In this document: positions 5,849-6,307 of the stretch, one piece after another
Numbering within the stretch: position 1 is the stretch's first letter
How the letters are laid out: every line of letters begins with the position of its first letter
Source of the DNA: CAYLPT01 sp964385645
GTDB taxonomy: Bacteria > Armatimonadota > Hebobacteria > Hebobacterales > Hebobacteraceae
Direction: 5' to 3'
Assembly: GCA_964385645.1 (NCBI GenBank)
Contig: CAYLPT010000208.1
Coordinates: 1 to 6,307 of the forward strand
DNA length: 6,307 nt
The notes under the pieces: generated by a model
The model's input: the letters and a program-made list of their open reading frames with translations, nothing else
Databases searched by the model: none
What the model was told of the DNA's origin: nothing
Made by a program: the position numbers and the translations under genes

Positions 5849-6307
5849 GCGAGCTGCCGCGCTATCTGTGTCGGCGCGCGGCCGGCCCCGTCGTCGTTGA
5901 CGGCTGCCTCGACGAGCCGGCCTGGCGGGCGGCGGCCCCGGTGGGCGACTTCCGGCTGGCCGATGGATCGGGCGAGCCCCAGCTACCCACCGAGGTGAGG
6001 GCCTGCTGGGACGACGACTGCCTATACCTCGCCTTCGTATGCGTGGACACCGACATCTGGGGCGACCTGCGCAGCCGCGATGACCCCCTTTACGAGGAGG
6101 AGGTGTGCGAGGCTTTTCTGTGCTCGGGGGGAGACCTGACGCGCTACTTCGAGTTCAACTTCAGCCCACACAACGTGGTCTTCGACGCGCGGGTGAGGTG
6201 CCCGGAGTCGGGCGACCGGCGCTTTCTGGATGCTGATCCGGGGTGGAGCTGCCGGGGGCTGCGGTCGGCGGTGCGGGTGGTGGGGACACTGATGCAGAGG
6301 GACGACG
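5845..6307 (+). CDS. Carbohydrate-binding family 9-like protein (partial, runs off the right edge)
   Basis: 154 codons are visible and the frame stays open to the end. The fold signature of CBM9/DOMON-like domains is clear: PVVVDGCLDEPAWRAAAPVG at the start (15-34), then TEVRACWDDDCLYLAFVCVD (49-68), EEEVCEAFL (84-92), and YFEFNFSPHNVVFDARV (101-117). These domains bind sugars, often at the end of xylan or glucan chains, although many bacterial stand-alone members are uncharacterised. The GTG at 5845 overlaps the TGA of the glycosidase gene (GTGA, 5845-5848), a typical translational coupling arrangement. The domain begins within about 14 residues of the start and there is no signal peptide, which is odd beside a secreted partner. 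Six or more cysteines occur in the visible part (9, 21, 54, 59, 66, 88, 93, 119, 136). The C-terminus is unknown, so a fused catalytic domain downstream cannot be excluded. Confidence 0.8.
   Translation, partial: MSELPRYLCRRAAGPVVVDGCLDEPAWRAAAPVGDFRLADGSGEPQLPTEVRACWDDDCLYLAFVCVDTDIWGDLRSRDDPLYEEEVCEAFLCSGGDLTRYFEFNFSPHNVVFDARVRCPESGDRRFLDADPGWSCRGLRSAVRVVGTLMQRDD

Overview
This is a GC-rich stretch (roughly 70% G+C by eye) of bacterial chromosome with tightly packed genes on both strands. I see no RNA genes, mobile elements, CRISPR arrays or attachment sites. The mix of a HIT-fold GalT, a DUF6125-like protein, a PHP hydrolase, a secreted phosphodiester glycosidase with Ig-like modules, and a small CBM9-like protein resembles GC-rich Armatimonadota or Planctomycetota-type environmental genomes. 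That assignment is an impression from gene content and cannot be settled from this window.

Layout. The left edge (1-198, +) is the C-terminal TOBE domain of an ABC-transporter ATPase of molybdate/tungstate type. After a weak hairpin comes a near-consensus sigma-70 promoter (238-267), a GC-rich leader hairpin and galT (327-1376, +). galT runs tail to tail into a cysteine-rich DUF6125-like gene (1373-1873, -), and both use the same CTAG for their stop codons. A 138-base divergent spacer separates that gene from a PHP-domain metallohydrolase (2012-2767, +). The PHP gene has a TTG start, and its Shine-Dalgarno sequence lies inside a predicted hairpin. A strong GC-rich stem-loop (2775-2809) sits between the PHP gene and a convergent gene for a small secreted Ala/Gln/Pro-rich protein (2819-3508, -). 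Divergent from that gene is a large secreted phosphodiester glycosidase (3677-5848, +), joined by a 4-base GTGA overlap to a CBM9-like protein that runs off the right edge (5845-6307, +).

How they work together. The only convincing operon is the glycosidase and CBM9-like pair, which together suggest handling of glycans or glycosyl-phosphodiesters. GalT (Leloir pathway) also belongs to sugar metabolism but has its own promoter. The DUF6125-like and PHP genes have no evident partner here. I do not see a clear new biological system. The points most worth checking are the two leader hairpins, the shared stop codon, the CBM9-like protein without a signal peptide beside a secreted enzyme, and the uncharacterised proteins.
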